DNA of 64,000 bases from Clostridiales bacterium (GCA_031270945.1 JAISWZ010000188.1:1-64000); one strand, 5' to 3'. Positions 24,486 through 33,824 are shown, numbered from the stretch's first letter. Translations and numbers: made by a program. Notes: a model not told the origin generated them from the sequence alone.

Positions 24486-26609
24486 CTAGACAGTGTAATA
24501 TCCAATTTTTACATTTTCAAGTATTTTCACTATAGGATCGTCATAACCTATCTCCGTCAATCCCTCTTTTTCAATTTTTAACCTGTACAAATTAGAAATT
24601 TCTCTTTCAATATGGCTCTTTTTACATTGGAACGAAGGTGGAACATTAATTTCACGTGTAGTCTTTACGTTGATGTATATGCAGCCTAAGCATTGATAAG
24701 AATCACAATTAGAGCAAATAGGTCGTCTAGAGTTTTTGTACATTTCCTTGTTAAATGTCCCTTTTATGCCTATGTAAGCGTCGCCCACACTGTCTATCTT
24801 ATCCTTTCCATAAAAAGCAGAGCATACATATATCTTCGAGTCCGGTGCATAAACGAAGGAGCGATTTCCAGCTTTACAGTTATCAAAATCATCGATATAG
24901 CACAGATCTGTTATAAGATTTACTTCCTTACTTATACCTGCTTCATGATATTTTACAAGGTTTAGCATTATTTTCTCTAGTTGAGATTTGTATACGGCAT
25001 TATTAAAAGTACGTTCTACATCCAATATATTTAAGTTGATACGACTTGACTTTTCCAACAGAACAGAAACAAGTTCATTTAACAAACATATGTCATTCGA
25101 ATTCACATTCAACATGCAACTAATTAGTCCATATATAGGTAAATATACGCTTTGTTTATCAAAAATCAACATGCACTCTTTTAACGTTTTGGATTCTTCA
25201 TAGAACTTCGCCGGAACCATATGAAAAATTGTATAGTCATTGTATGCGTCATCGTGACTATAAGTAAATTTCTTCGATGAATGCACGAATATCGGCCTAA
25301 AGAAATCCTTTCTACAGAATTTCAACCCTTGCAAAATATCATTACTACTCATCAACGTTTCGGAATTCGAAGAATTACTAACAGAACAATAATCCACATG
25401 ATCATCAGAAAGAAGAAAATAAAGCCTTTGCGTGTCTCGACCATTAAAATCTTTTTTAATTCCGTAAATATTCAGCAGTTTTGAAAAATAATAATCGTTT
25501 GCGCGAACACGCGCTTTATGCATTTTGCATATGTACTTCGCACGATAGAAATTGGTTGAATCTGGTGACTCATCATAACAGAAGCCTTGACAGAAGCTAC
25601 ATCCCCATGCTACAGGACACTCTAAGCATTCAGAATCACTTTGAAGCGCATATGTGGCTGTCATAAAAGGTCGTACTTTTTCCATGTCAATGCCACTATT
25701 AACATCTCCAATGCACCACTCATCTTTATTATTCAGGGAATATGATCGAAATCTTATACAAGGATATATTTTTCCGTCATTGCCAACCGCTATCATTTTT
25801 CCAGCGCCGCAACTCGTAGATGTCAAATCATTTAGGCCATAGAACCCTCCTATATTGTCATCAAAAAGCGAACATCTGTACTGGTTATGCAAATTATTCT
25901 CGATAATATAATCTGCTAATAATATCATCTGTTTTTCAAATACTAAATCATCGTCGTACTCCCAAACATTTTCAAATACAACATTGGCAGAAATGTCATG
26001 TATCCCCATTTCCCAAAGAGATATGATACTTTCTTGTAAATAGCATAAATCAGCATGTGCAAATGTGACTTTTGTGTTCGCCCTGAACTGCGATTTCCAT
26101 ATTTCTATATTTCCAGAAATTTGGTCATAAGAACCACTACCGTCAGGAAATACTCGTTGTAAATCGTGTTTAGTTTTAGTGCCATCTATAGTGATACTCA
26201 ATGACAATTTATCTTTATTCTTAGCAATATATTCTTGAACCTTTGAATTTGAATAGTTGACTCCGTTCGTGCATATATTAAAACGATAGTTCCAGTACCA
26301 TGGATGATCAATCTCAAATGCTCTTATCTTAAAATAATCGCTTAGTCGATCTATAAGGTCAATTTCTAGAAGCGGTTCCCCTCCGATAAATTCCAAGACA
26401 ACCGAATTTGGAAAATTTATGTCAGCCGAAAGAATGTAATCTATGAATTTTTTGCCCGTTTCATAATCCATCTTTTTTTCAGACGATTTATGCGTAATAT
26501 AGCAATACTTGCATCGAAGATTGCATGCATCTGTCACGACAAATGTAATAGTTTGACTGTTTCCCTCATTCCATATTTCTACATTCTTTCCTACCATATA
26601 TTCACTCAT
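24486..26609 (-). CDS. radical SAM/SPASM peptide maturase fused to a second SPASM-containing maturase
   Basis: Protein of 707 residues, starting at ATG 26609 (GAGGAA upstream; the track uses a GTG three codons earlier). The first half is a radical SAM enzyme: CNLRCKYCY binds the catalytic 4Fe-4S cluster near residues 29-36, with FIGGEPLLEIDLI following. Near 260-375 comes a SPASM domain with CGAGKMIAVGNDGKIYPC and CLECPVAWGCSFCQGFC. The second half (about 390-707) lacks CxxxCxxC but ends in another SPASM-like set: NCKAGNRSFVYAPDSKIYVC, then CSNCDSYQCLGCIY and a final Cys. It looks like a fusion of the CXXX-repeat radical SAM maturase and the separate CXXX repeat peptide maturase families. Likely reaction: thioether formation on the 16-Cys peptide. 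Confidence 0.85.
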   Translation of the reverse strand: MSEYMVGKNVEIWNEGNSQTITFVVTDACNLRCKYCYITHKSSEKKMDYETGKKFIDYILSADINFPNSVVLEFIGGEPLLEIDLIDRLSDYFKIRAFEIDHPWYWNYRFNICTNGVNYSNSKVQEYIAKNKDKLSLSITIDGTKTKHDLQRVFPDGSGSYDQISGNIEIWKSQFRANTKVTFAHADLCYLQESIISLWEMGIHDISANVVFENVWEYDDDLVFEKQMILLADYIIENNLHNQYRCSLFDDNIGGFYGLNDLTSTSCGAGKMIAVGNDGKIYPCIRFRSYSLNNKDEWCIGDVNSGIDMEKVRPFMTATYALQSDSECLECPVAWGCSFCQGFCYDESPDSTNFYRAKYICKMHKARVRANDYYFSKLLNIYGIKKDFNGRDTQRLYFLLSDDHVDYCSVSNSSNSETLMSSNDILQGLKFCRKDFFRPIFVHSSKKFTYSHDDAYNDYTIFHMVPAKFYEESKTLKECMLIFDKQSVYLPIYGLISCMLNVNSNDICLLNELVSVLLEKSSRINLNILDVERTFNNAVYKSQLEKIMLNLVKYHEAGISKEVNLITDLCYIDDFDNCKAGNRSFVYAPDSKIYVCSAFYGKDKIDSVGDAYIGIKGTFNKEMYKNSRRPICSNCDSYQCLGCIYINVKTTREINVPPSFQCKKSHIEREISNLYRLKIEKEGLTEIGYDDPIVKILENVKIGYYTV

Positions 26610-26689
26610 TGCATCCACTTCCTCAATCGCTAATTGCGCAGAAAATAGCTTTTTTTCTTTTCCTTAATCAATCAACTTCATATTAGACG

Positions 26690-26707
26690 TGTTCATTTAA
26701 ATGAACA
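26690..26707 (-). promoter_or_regulatory. 18-bp perfect palindrome upstream of the maturase gene
   Basis: TGTTCATTTAAATGAACA is a perfect palindrome 80 bases upstream of the radical SAM start codon, in the gap between exporter and maturase. It is a plausible repressor or activator site; no regulator gene is present nearby. Confidence 0.45.
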
Positions 26708-26777
26708 GATTCCTACGTACACGGATTACCATTATGCGATAAACTTACAGCACCTAATTAAATCCATTATTGATAAT

Positions 26778-28496
26778 TTACATTTTTTCTATTGCTTCTT
26801 TTTCAAACAGCTCCTTATAAAGAACATTTCTAGATAAAAGTTCTAGATGCTTCCCAAAATCCTGTATTTCACCATTATCTATTAAAAAAATGCAGTCGCT
26901 TTTTTCTACAGAAGATAACTTGTGACTTATAAAAATAACAATTGAGTTCTTAGCCACTTCAGATAAAAGATCCATTACTTTTTTCTCGAATTTACCATCA
27001 AGATCAGATGTTATTTCATCTAATAGCAAAACAGAAGAGTGTTTCAGGAGCGCTCTCGCAATATTTATTTTTTGTTTTTGACCACTTGAAAGCAAATTTC
27101 CATCTTCTCCTAGTTTTGTCTTTAAACCATTTATAAGCATTTTCTCCAACTCATTAATTTCTGCCTTTCTGCAGACGTCTGCAACTTCAGTTTCATCCGC
27201 CTTCGGATTAGCTAGTTTAACATTCTCAATTAATGAGTCATTAATTATAAACACTTCTTTTTGTGCATATGTAATGTTATCTCTTAAACTCAATAACTTT
27301 ATCTCACATATATCTTTATCATTTAGATAAACAACTCCACTTTGTATTTCATAAAACCCCATCAATATTTTAGCCAGCGTACTCTTCCCACAGCCATTTC
27401 TTCCTACAATGCTATATAAGCCCGGCTTATCAATATCAATCGAAATCCCCTTAAAAATTTCCACTCCGTCAAAATAACTAAATTTTAAGTTTTTAATTTT
27501 AATTTTCCTTATGTCTCCTAAATCCAATCCTGCATTCAATACTTCAGAATCATCATCTAACATTCCGAATATTCTATCAGCACTTACTGATACTGTCTGA
27601 GCTTGTATGTTAAAAGCTAAAATTCTCGAAACAGAATCGAACAATTTTCCAACGTACGTGTTAAATGCAACCATGTTTCCTATTGTCAATTTTCCCTCAA
27701 TTATGAACCTTGCCGATGTGTATATTGTAAAAAGAGTAAACACAAGCAGAATTGCTTGGCTCCCAATATTCATGAAGTTGCTCAAAAAAAATGTTCTTTT
27801 AAGTATTGACAGCTTTTTATCAGTGAATTTTAAAAAATCAATACGTGATGCACCTTCGGACATAAAAGAGCGAATACCTTTAATGTTCGCAAATGTAGAA
27901 TCGACAAAGCTATAATATTTGTCATGCAACTCTTTTTCTTGCTTTGATAAAACTTTAAACTTACTTCGAAAAACTATATTGTTCAAAGCAGTCAATGGTA
28001 TAAATAAAATAGCAATTATAGACAATCCCGCAGATATTGAAAAAACAAAGTAAAGAGAAACAATTAAATTAAAACTTATTAAAGCGATGCTTGTTACTAA
28101 ATTTAAGCAAAAATCAACAATTGCATTGGTATCAAATTCAAGTCTAGATATCAGCTCTCCTGTTGTTAAAGCGTCTAGCTTTTTAAACCTAAGACGCAAT
28201 ATTTTTTCAAATATGGCCAATTTCACTTCATTGTTCACTTTAAATGCAAACATTTCCCCTATGTAACTTTCGTACATCCCTAAAGCCATTGAAACTATCG
28301 TAATTGCAAAATAAGCAGCAATGCATATTGGCAAATCGGATACAGAGCCGATTGTAACAACATCAATCATTTTTCCATAGATATATGGACTGATGTTTGC
28401 CGTAATAACTCCAAATACTATGAGAATTATCAAAAAAGAAATAAACACTCTGTGCTTTTTAAAAAACAAAATATAAAACCGATTAAACGTTCCCAC
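26778..28496 (-). CDS. ABC exporter (fused membrane and ATPase domains)
   Basis: Half-transporter of 572 residues working as a dimer. It has six membrane helices in residues 1-300 and an ATPase domain with Walker A VGRNGCGKST, Q-loop YAQKEVF, signature LSSGQKQ, Walker B SVLLLDE and switch His in FISHKLSS. There is no N-terminal C39 peptidase domain, so leader removal, if any, must come from elsewhere. GTG start with AAGGAG six bases upstream. The gene shares the strong AT bias of the maturase gene downstream, supporting joint acquisition. It is the obvious candidate for exporting the modified peptide. Confidence 0.88.
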   Translation of the reverse strand: MGTFNRFYILFFKKHRVFISFLIILIVFGVITANISPYIYGKMIDVVTIGSVSDLPICIAAYFAITIVSMALGMYESYIGEMFAFKVNNEVKLAIFEKILRLRFKKLDALTTGELISRLEFDTNAIVDFCLNLVTSIALISFNLIVSLYFVFSISAGLSIIAILFIPLTALNNIVFRSKFKVLSKQEKELHDKYYSFVDSTFANIKGIRSFMSEGASRIDFLKFTDKKLSILKRTFFLSNFMNIGSQAILLVFTLFTIYTSARFIIEGKLTIGNMVAFNTYVGKLFDSVSRILAFNIQAQTVSVSADRIFGMLDDDSEVLNAGLDLGDIRKIKIKNLKFSYFDGVEIFKGISIDIDKPGLYSIVGRNGCGKSTLAKILMGFYEIQSGVVYLNDKDICEIKLLSLRDNITYAQKEVFIINDSLIENVKLANPKADETEVADVCRKAEINELEKMLINGLKTKLGEDGNLLSSGQKQKINIARALLKHSSVLLLDEITSDLDGKFEKKVMDLLSEVAKNSIVIFISHKLSSVEKSDCIFLIDNGEIQDFGKHLELLSRNVLYKELFEKEAIEKM

Positions 28497-29022
28497 TCAA
28501 TTCTCCTTGCTAAATATTTTCGCTTATTCAGCGGGTGTAATTCCATGCCTCACATACAAGTTTTATTGTGACGCCTATTAAGACTAAATCGCTTTCGTTT
28601 GAAGAATGGAAAACACACAAGATTCAATGATTGGCAAATAATACTACCTTTGCTTATATTAGTTAAGCTGGCTAAAATATTTTGTGCAAACTGGCTCACC
28701 AACAGTTGCGATTGAATGTTAACAAACTCGTGTATGATAACCTTAGGATATTCGCACTTTACTTAGAGCTATCATTAATTCCGAACCCCTCGACATTCTC
28801 CAAGCTATATTATTCTTGTTTTGCGCTACAGATCCTGTTAACTAACCTGTAGCGCCATCTACACACTTTAACAAATTCATCATCTGTGCTTTCATATGCG
28901 AGATAACCCTTGACAGTTCTATTATACGTCATTACAAGGATATGCGCAAGTGGTTTTTAAAAAAATTTTTATGTCGCGCTTTAGCTTGAAGGAGCAACGT
29001 AGCTTCAATTCTTTACTGCTGT
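28497..29022. other. AT-rich intergenic region, no gene seen
   Basis: About 525 bases between the exporter and the MacB-like gene. No ORF with a ribosome site. Base composition changes here from the AT-rich exporter side to the more GC-rich permease operon side. Confidence 0.6.
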
Positions 29023-30174
29023 TTAACCTTGGGCATTATTAATCAAATAAGAGTCTAGCCCTTTCATTCCCATCTTCAAAATCCTTGCAATCTCAAAGAT
29101 CCCAAAAGCCGTTAAAGCCATCCTAGCCCAGAACATAACAGGATATGCCATTTCATAGGCAGACCTTTTATGCGCGTAAAGAAGGTTGCCCTCCCTAATC
29201 TTCTCGCGGACAATGCCCCGGTAGAACGAGAAGTCAAAGAAGCTCTGATCCGGCGCATACTTGCTTGGAATAAAAAGCTCAAACCTGACCTTTCCGTAAA
29301 AAACAAGAATCAAGGCTATCGTTGCAGCAATGGCGATAAAAGCCTCTGCCAACTTGGTTGCGTTGGATTCGCTAGACAAGCTTTCTGTTTTCAAAGAGGC
29401 CGCAACCGTCTTGAACTGGCCAGCGCAAAAAAGCCAGCAAGCCTTCGCCATTAGCAGAGACAAGGCCAAAAACCCTGAAAATTTCACAAAAAGCCAGAAC
29501 TGGTCAAGAATGTATTGGGATCTGCTAAAATCCCTGGCAACATAATTTTTGCCGCTTGCGCCTAATGCGCCAAGGGCGTCCGAAGCCGCGAAAGGGCCAG
29601 ATGTTGAAACCCACACGCTTGAAACCGCAGCCGCCTGAGCATATGCCTTGTCAAACCCGCTATTTGCCGGCAGGTAAACATCTCTTATCCCGTCGTCCGA
29701 GACAGCCGCAAGAAGCCAGTTTTCTCTGTAGACGCCGCATACCTGGTAGCGGATCCCGTTCAGCTTGAATTCTTGCCCCACCGAGTCAGCGACCCGGAAA
29801 ATTTCAAAAGACAAGTCTTCGCTTATCAGAGCGCTGTTTATCCCGTATATGACAGCTCCATCAGAAAAGGTTGAGCCGCTTGAAAAGTGAAAATCCTTGA
29901 ATTCATCCAGCTCCGAGGTTGTCACAAAAACATTGACAGAAATGGATGGTTCGCTAATGCCCCCCACGACCCCGCCAACTTCTTTGAAGCAAGCAGCGTT
30001 GCTTCCGAAGGCTTCTCCCGCTTTTTCAAAGGTTGTCCCGAAGCTGGCGTTCATCCCGTAATTCCTTGCGTGAAGCTCAACCCGGCTCATCAATCGCGGA
30101 AAAGCAAAGTCAAGCGCAAAGCCGCAGATCACAGACAAAACCAGTCCCAAAGCCGCGCAAGCCATCTTTCTCAT
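29023..30174 (-). CDS. MacB/FtsX-like membrane protein
   Basis: Protein of 383 residues with the topology of MacB-type permeases without their ATPase: one N-terminal helix (about 6-25), a large extracytoplasmic region (about 30-225) with the ISEDLSFEIF and VCGVYRENW elements typical of the MacB periplasmic core, and three C-terminal helices (about 232-253, 280-300, 345-365). Its ATG overlaps the stop of the upstream adaptor gene by four bases (ATGA), so the two are translationally coupled. MacA-MacB pairs act on peptides or lipids at the cell surface. No matching ATP-binding protein is in the window. Confidence 0.7.
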   Translation of the reverse strand: MRKMACAALGLVLSVICGFALDFAFPRLMSRVELHARNYGMNASFGTTFEKAGEAFGSNAACFKEVGGVVGGISEPSISVNVFVTTSELDEFKDFHFSSGSTFSDGAVIYGINSALISEDLSFEIFRVADSVGQEFKLNGIRYQVCGVYRENWLLAAVSDDGIRDVYLPANSGFDKAYAQAAAVSSVWVSTSGPFAASDALGALGASGKNYVARDFSRSQYILDQFWLFVKFSGFLALSLLMAKACWLFCAGQFKTVAASLKTESLSSESNATKLAEAFIAIAATIALILVFYGKVRFELFIPSKYAPDQSFFDFSFYRGIVREKIREGNLLYAHKRSAYEMAYPVMFWARMALTAFGIFEIARILKMGMKGLDSYLINNAQG

Positions 30175-30812
30175 TGCGCGATCCTCACTTTCATCCCGTT
30201 CTTGACAGCCTTGGTTGTGCCTGAAATGAAGAGATCCCTCTCTGAAAGCGACTGCGAGACAGCTGCATTGAAGTCATCTTCGGCTTCAACATCCACTTCT
30301 TGCCTCCTTGCGACATAAGACTCTCCAAGCGCTCCGCTCTCGGTCTCCACGCGGTAAACGTACGTCCCGCCTCCCTCCCGGAAAACGCAGCCTTTTGGCA
30401 GGACGTTTGGGTATGTTCCGATTGAGTGCCTGAAGCTGACATCGCATTCCTGCCCGTCATAAGCGCCCTCAGCGCCAGATGCCTTGCACTTGGCAACGAC
30501 TGACTGGCTATTCTCGTCAAATGACTTCTCCGCAACTATGCAATCAACCCGTCCTGCCAGGTTTGAAAATGAAGCGTAGACCCTCCCGCCTTCCTTGAGA
30601 ATGCTGTCCTGCTCCAGCCCTATGGAGAAATAGACAAATGAGTCCCTGTAAACCCCGCGCGATCTCGCGTCGTATCCCAAGCTCTGGGACATCCGTCCAG
30701 CGACTCGCACCTCTGGCGTCATCCAGTAGTCGATCTTCGAGCTAGCCAGCGTAAACGCAAGCATCACAGCGAGAAATGCCGCTGCGGCCTTCACAATTCT
30801 CTTGCTCGGCAT
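30171..30812 (-). CDS. MacA/HlyD-like adaptor protein
   Basis: Protein of 213 residues; start at ATG 30812 with AAAGGTG upstream (the track begins at an earlier GTG). An N-terminal hydrophobic segment (VKAAAAFLAVMLAFTLA) anchors or exports it. The C-terminal half has the barrel pattern of membrane fusion proteins: GGTYVYRVE, then VARRQEVDVE, then the closing GTTKAVKNGMKVRIAQ, comparable to the LKDGxxVR ending of RND/MacA adaptors. The long coiled hairpin of full MacA seems absent, as in many Gram-positive homologs. Coupled to the MacB-like gene by ATGA overlap. Confidence 0.72.
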   Translation of the reverse strand: MPSKRIVKAAAAFLAVMLAFTLASSKIDYWMTPEVRVAGRMSQSLGYDARSRGVYRDSFVYFSIGLEQDSILKEGGRVYASFSNLAGRVDCIVAEKSFDENSQSVVAKCKASGAEGAYDGQECDVSFRHSIGTYPNVLPKGCVFREGGGTYVYRVETESGALGESYVARRQEVDVEAEDDFNAAVSQSLSERDLFISGTTKAVKNGMKVRIAQ

Positions 30813-30832
30813 AAAATTCACCTTTTTTTATA

Positions 30833-30925
30833 AAAGCTTTGTATTTCAAGCTTTTTTATTTCAAGCCTTTTATAAAATCTTTTTATTTCAAGTCTTTTTA
30901 TTTCAAGCCTTTTTTCTATCTTTTT
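30833..30925. repeat. short tandem repeat TTTTTATTTCAAGCC inside the permease operon
   Basis: Five to six imperfect copies of a 15-19-base unit (TTTTTATTTCAAGCCT and variants) fill the spacer between the second permease gene and the adaptor gene. On the transcribed strand the tract is A-rich (GGCTTGAAATAAAAA). Confidence 0.75.
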
Positions 30926-31709
30926 ATTTCAAGCTTCCGGCTGCTATTCCCTCTATCAGCCCTCCATAGTTCATTGCGCATGCCAAGCATGGCAGAACCA
31001 TTGCCACCACTCCACAAGCCGGAAGGCCTCTCGCAAGAGCCCCCAGATTCAGCGACAATGGGAGCAAGTCTTGGCTGGACAGGAAAACCAGCGGCTGCTC
31101 AACCATTCCCCAACTGTCAATGAAAAGAAGTATAAATAGCGCCGACATAGCACTCTTGGACATCGGGGCCACAATCCTGAAGAACGCGCCAACGCTTGAA
31201 AGCCCGTCTATCTTTCCCGCCTCAAGGATCTCACCGCTTATCCCCTTTATCATCTGCGCCGACATGAAAACCCCGAAAGCGCTGAATATTCCCGGAAGAA
31301 CCAGCGACAGCTTCGTATCCAATAGCCCCATGGCCTTAAGCGTTATGTACTGCGGCACAAGCGTTGCCTGAAAAGGCATCAGCATGGCCGCTATGTACAT
31401 GAAGAACAGGAAGTCCTTAAACGGGAACGTGAACTTCGCAAAGCCGTATCCTGCCGCAAGGCTTATCGGAATGGCAAGAACTGAAACCAGCAGCGAAACT
31501 TCAACCGAGTTCCAAAACCACTTCAAGTACTGCGGCATTCTTAAGAGAACAGATTCAAATTGGTGGATGGAAAAGTCCCTGGGCAATACGTAAGCGCCCA
31601 AGGGCTCCGTTGCTGACTTGAAAGAGCTAGAAACCGACAGAAGCGCCGGAAGCAGGCACAGGACGCATAGCGTTGCCACAAAGAGCCTGCTTCCCGCTTT
31701 TTTTAGCAT
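30924..31709 (-). CDS. ABC transporter permease, MalG/AraQ type
   Basis: Importer permease of 261 residues with about six membrane helices. The conserved cytoplasmic loop that docks the ATPase reads EAGKIDGLSSVGAFFRIVAP, a good EAA motif. An earlier MPFQATLVPQYITLKAMGLLDT segment is typical of carbohydrate-type MalG permeases. I prefer ATG 31709 (GAGGG seven bases upstream); ATG 31751 (GGAGAGGT directly upstream), which would overlap the preceding gene by 20 bases, is also possible. No ATP-binding subunit is encoded nearby, so it probably uses a shared MsmX-like ATPase. Confidence 0.88.
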   Translation of the reverse strand: MLKKAGSRLFVATLCVLCLLPALLSVSSSFKSATEPLGAYVLPRDFSIHQFESVLLRMPQYLKWFWNSVEVSLLVSVLAIPISLAAGYGFAKFTFPFKDFLFFMYIAAMLMPFQATLVPQYITLKAMGLLDTKLSLVLPGIFSAFGVFMSAQMIKGISGEILEAGKIDGLSSVGAFFRIVAPMSKSAMSALFILLFIDSWGMVEQPLVFLSSQDLLPLSLNLGALARGLPACGVVAMVLPCLACAMNYGGLIEGIAAGSLK

Positions 31710-31731
31710 AAGCAATCCCTCTTTTTTAACT

Positions 31732-32592
31732 CTATAGCTGCGAGCGGACATACCTCTCCTGCGCCTTTAGCGCTAGCCATATGCCGGCAAAAAGAACTGA
31801 GGCCAGCATAAGCGACGCTGTTGTCAGCCTCTGGTAGTTTAGCTTGAAAAAGTTGTTGTTCATGAAGTGCGCAAGCATGTATACGCTCTTGGGCGGATCG
31901 GTTCCGAATATGGCATGGATGTCCCTGAATGCCCTGAAGCTGTTTGCCACAGCTATGACCATAGCGAAAAGCGCGGCCGGCATCGCCAGCGGTATCGTTA
32001 CGTAAAGCGCCTTCTTGGCCTCGGATGTTGACTCCAGATCAAACACCTCGTAATGCTCCTTTGGTATCTGCGATATCGCGCTTGTGAATATGACAGCCAG
32101 GTATCCGATGTTCTTCCAAACATACAGCGCCACCGCCGCGCCCATGGCCGCGTCTCCAGACAATAGCCCCGGCATCTTCCGCCCTGCGGCCGCCGCGATC
32201 CTCACAGCTATTCCATCATCGCCAAGCAGCATGCTCCATCCGGCGATAACAGCGGAAACTGGAACTATGTATGGCGTCAGCATGGATACCATGGCCATGG
32301 AAGATGCCCGCCTCGACAAAGCCATTCCAGCCGCCAGTGATATCACCAGCGCCAGCGGAACCCCCGCCCCCATGTAGACCAGCGTGTTCTTGGCGGCCAG
32401 CTGAAACGCCGGGCTTTTCAGCAAGTCCACGTAGTTGTCCAGCCATACTATCTTCACGTCCGTTATCCCGGATGTGATGGAATACCATATGCTTATGAAA
32501 AACGGAGCTATCACAAAGCATACAGTCCCCGCCAAGCTTGGAAGTATGAATAGCAAGCCTATTGCGGCTTCTTTCTTTGCGTTTCTTGTCAT
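31732..32592 (-). CDS. ABC transporter permease, MalF/UgpA type
   Basis: Importer permease of 287 residues (start ATG 32592, AAGGTGG upstream), first gene of a four-gene operon. It has six membrane helices and the MalF-type N-terminus (IGLLFILPSLAGTVCFVIAPF, SIWYSIT, WLDNYVDLL). The ATPase-docking loop is weaker than usual: FDLESTSEAKKALYVTIPLA keeps the E...IPL frame but not the EAA core. With the MalG-type partner it should form the membrane channel for the solute-binding protein at 21.7-24.0 kb, which shares strand and family type. Substrate unknown. Confidence 0.86.
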   Translation of the reverse strand: MTRNAKKEAAIGLLFILPSLAGTVCFVIAPFFISIWYSITSGITDVKIVWLDNYVDLLKSPAFQLAAKNTLVYMGAGVPLALVISLAAGMALSRRASSMAMVSMLTPYIVPVSAVIAGWSMLLGDDGIAVRIAAAAGRKMPGLLSGDAAMGAAVALYVWKNIGYLAVIFTSAISQIPKEHYEVFDLESTSEAKKALYVTIPLAMPAALFAMVIAVANSFRAFRDIHAIFGTDPPKSVYMLAHFMNNNFFKLNYQRLTTASLMLASVLFAGIWLALKAQERYVRSQL

Positions 32593-32660
32593 AGCCACCA
32601 CCTTTGCGCTAGGGTTTGGCAGTTTGCTTTCCAATGCGCTAAATTCGCTCTAAATCAAAT

Positions 32661-32691
32661 ATTGGGATATGCATGAATGGCATATCCCAAT
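32661..32691. repeat. short GGGATATGC/GCATATCCC hairpin
   Basis: Perfect 12-bp arms, ATTGGGATATGC and GCATATCCCAAT, around ATGAATG. This is a minimal member of the dispersed palindrome family, here in the leader of the permease operon. Confidence 0.65.
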
Positions 32692-32779
32692 ATAATTTAA
32701 GGCATAGCGAATGTTAGGTTCGTCGCTTGAGAATTATGGCAACCTTTTATGTTGCCAGCTTATAATGCCATTTGCAAGA

Positions 32780-32809
32780 ATTATATCATAAATTCCGCCA
32801 TAAACGCAA
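32780..32809 (-). promoter_or_regulatory. promoter of the permease operon
   Basis: On the minus strand TTGCGT (complement of 32804-32809), 18-base spacer, TATAAT (complement of 32780-32785). The leader then contains a 7-bp TGGCAAC/GTTGCCA hairpin (around 32736-32756) and the palindrome at 32661-32691. Confidence 0.5.
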
Positions 32810-32895
32810 GGCTTGATTATGTGCGTCTGTAATTAGCATAGCAAAGAAACGCTTAAATATCTGCCAGTTGCGCAAGCGCAACTGCCAAATCCTTT

Positions 32896-32931
32896 GAAGG
32901 GCCGGGGGCTTTGCCCCCGGCCCTTCTTTTT
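32896..32931 (+). terminator. GC-rich hairpin with T tract
   Basis: Perfect 14-bp stem (32896-32909 with 32913-32926), loop TTT, followed by TTTTT. No plus-strand gene lies upstream. Confidence 0.5.
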
Positions 32932-33022
32932 GCTCTAAAACCCAGAATCGCTCGCTCATTCGAATCAAAACGCATCTTTCCGCATCTTTCCGCATCATCC
33001 CGCCTGTCCCAACCCCAAAAGA

Positions 33023-33058
33023 GCGCGAATCCGCAAGCAAAAGCTTGCGGATTCGCGC
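33023..33058. repeat. perfect 16-bp hairpin
   Basis: GCGCGAATCCGCAAGC and its complement around AAAA. It lies in the gene-free stretch 32810-33824, where I see no convincing coding region. Confidence 0.6.
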
Positions 33059-33824
33059 GTGCCCAACTTTAAAAGCCATACTTTAATCGTTGCGATAAAG
33101 GTTTCAGCAACGCTTTGCCAAAAGCCGCATATCCAGCCTTGTCATTCGAGCCAGGGTTGGCAAACTCGACTAACGAAAACTAGCAATCATATGTATGCAC
33201 GCCAACAGGCAAACGCATGCCCGCTTCCGCGCATTCTTGGCAAAGATTGCCCTTCCCGCTTAAATCCGCTTCTTAGAGCATCCCTCGCCTAAAAGAGGGG
33301 GACTGATTCCAGGCCAGGACACACTCGCCGTCCGCATTCGGCAAATTTTCCAAAGCTAATCCAAGCGGGGCAACCTTCAAAGCGAGCCCGGCAGGGCTCA
33401 GGCTTGCGCGCCCCAAATTTTGCGGGCTCTCGCAAGCGCATATATCAATATTACATGATGATTAGTTAGGTGTCAACATGTTTTTTTGAAATATTCAAAA
33501 AAAGCTTCGATTTCGCCATGGCCAATCGCTCGCAAAAGCTTGCAACAGGCCTTGGTTTTGATCAACGCTTTTCTGCAAGTTTTCAATATAAAACAAAAGT
33601 ATGCCTAATAAAACCCCAGCTTCATCCATTCATATCAGAATTATGGGAATAAACTTTTCAGCCGTAAATAAGAGTTAGGGTTAGTTCAGGCGATTATGCG
33701 TCAATGCCGCAATCATTTAGATCAAAGCAATAGATTCCAAAAATTTCGATTTGCCAATCGAAATCGACAAGATTCGAGCTCCCGATCAGGGCGCTGAGCG
33801 CCCCAGCGCCTCAGGCGCTGACCC

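Noticed and set aside
32786-33079. 97-residue minus-strand ORF
   Set aside because: Runs through two perfect hairpins and overlaps the permease-operon promoter.
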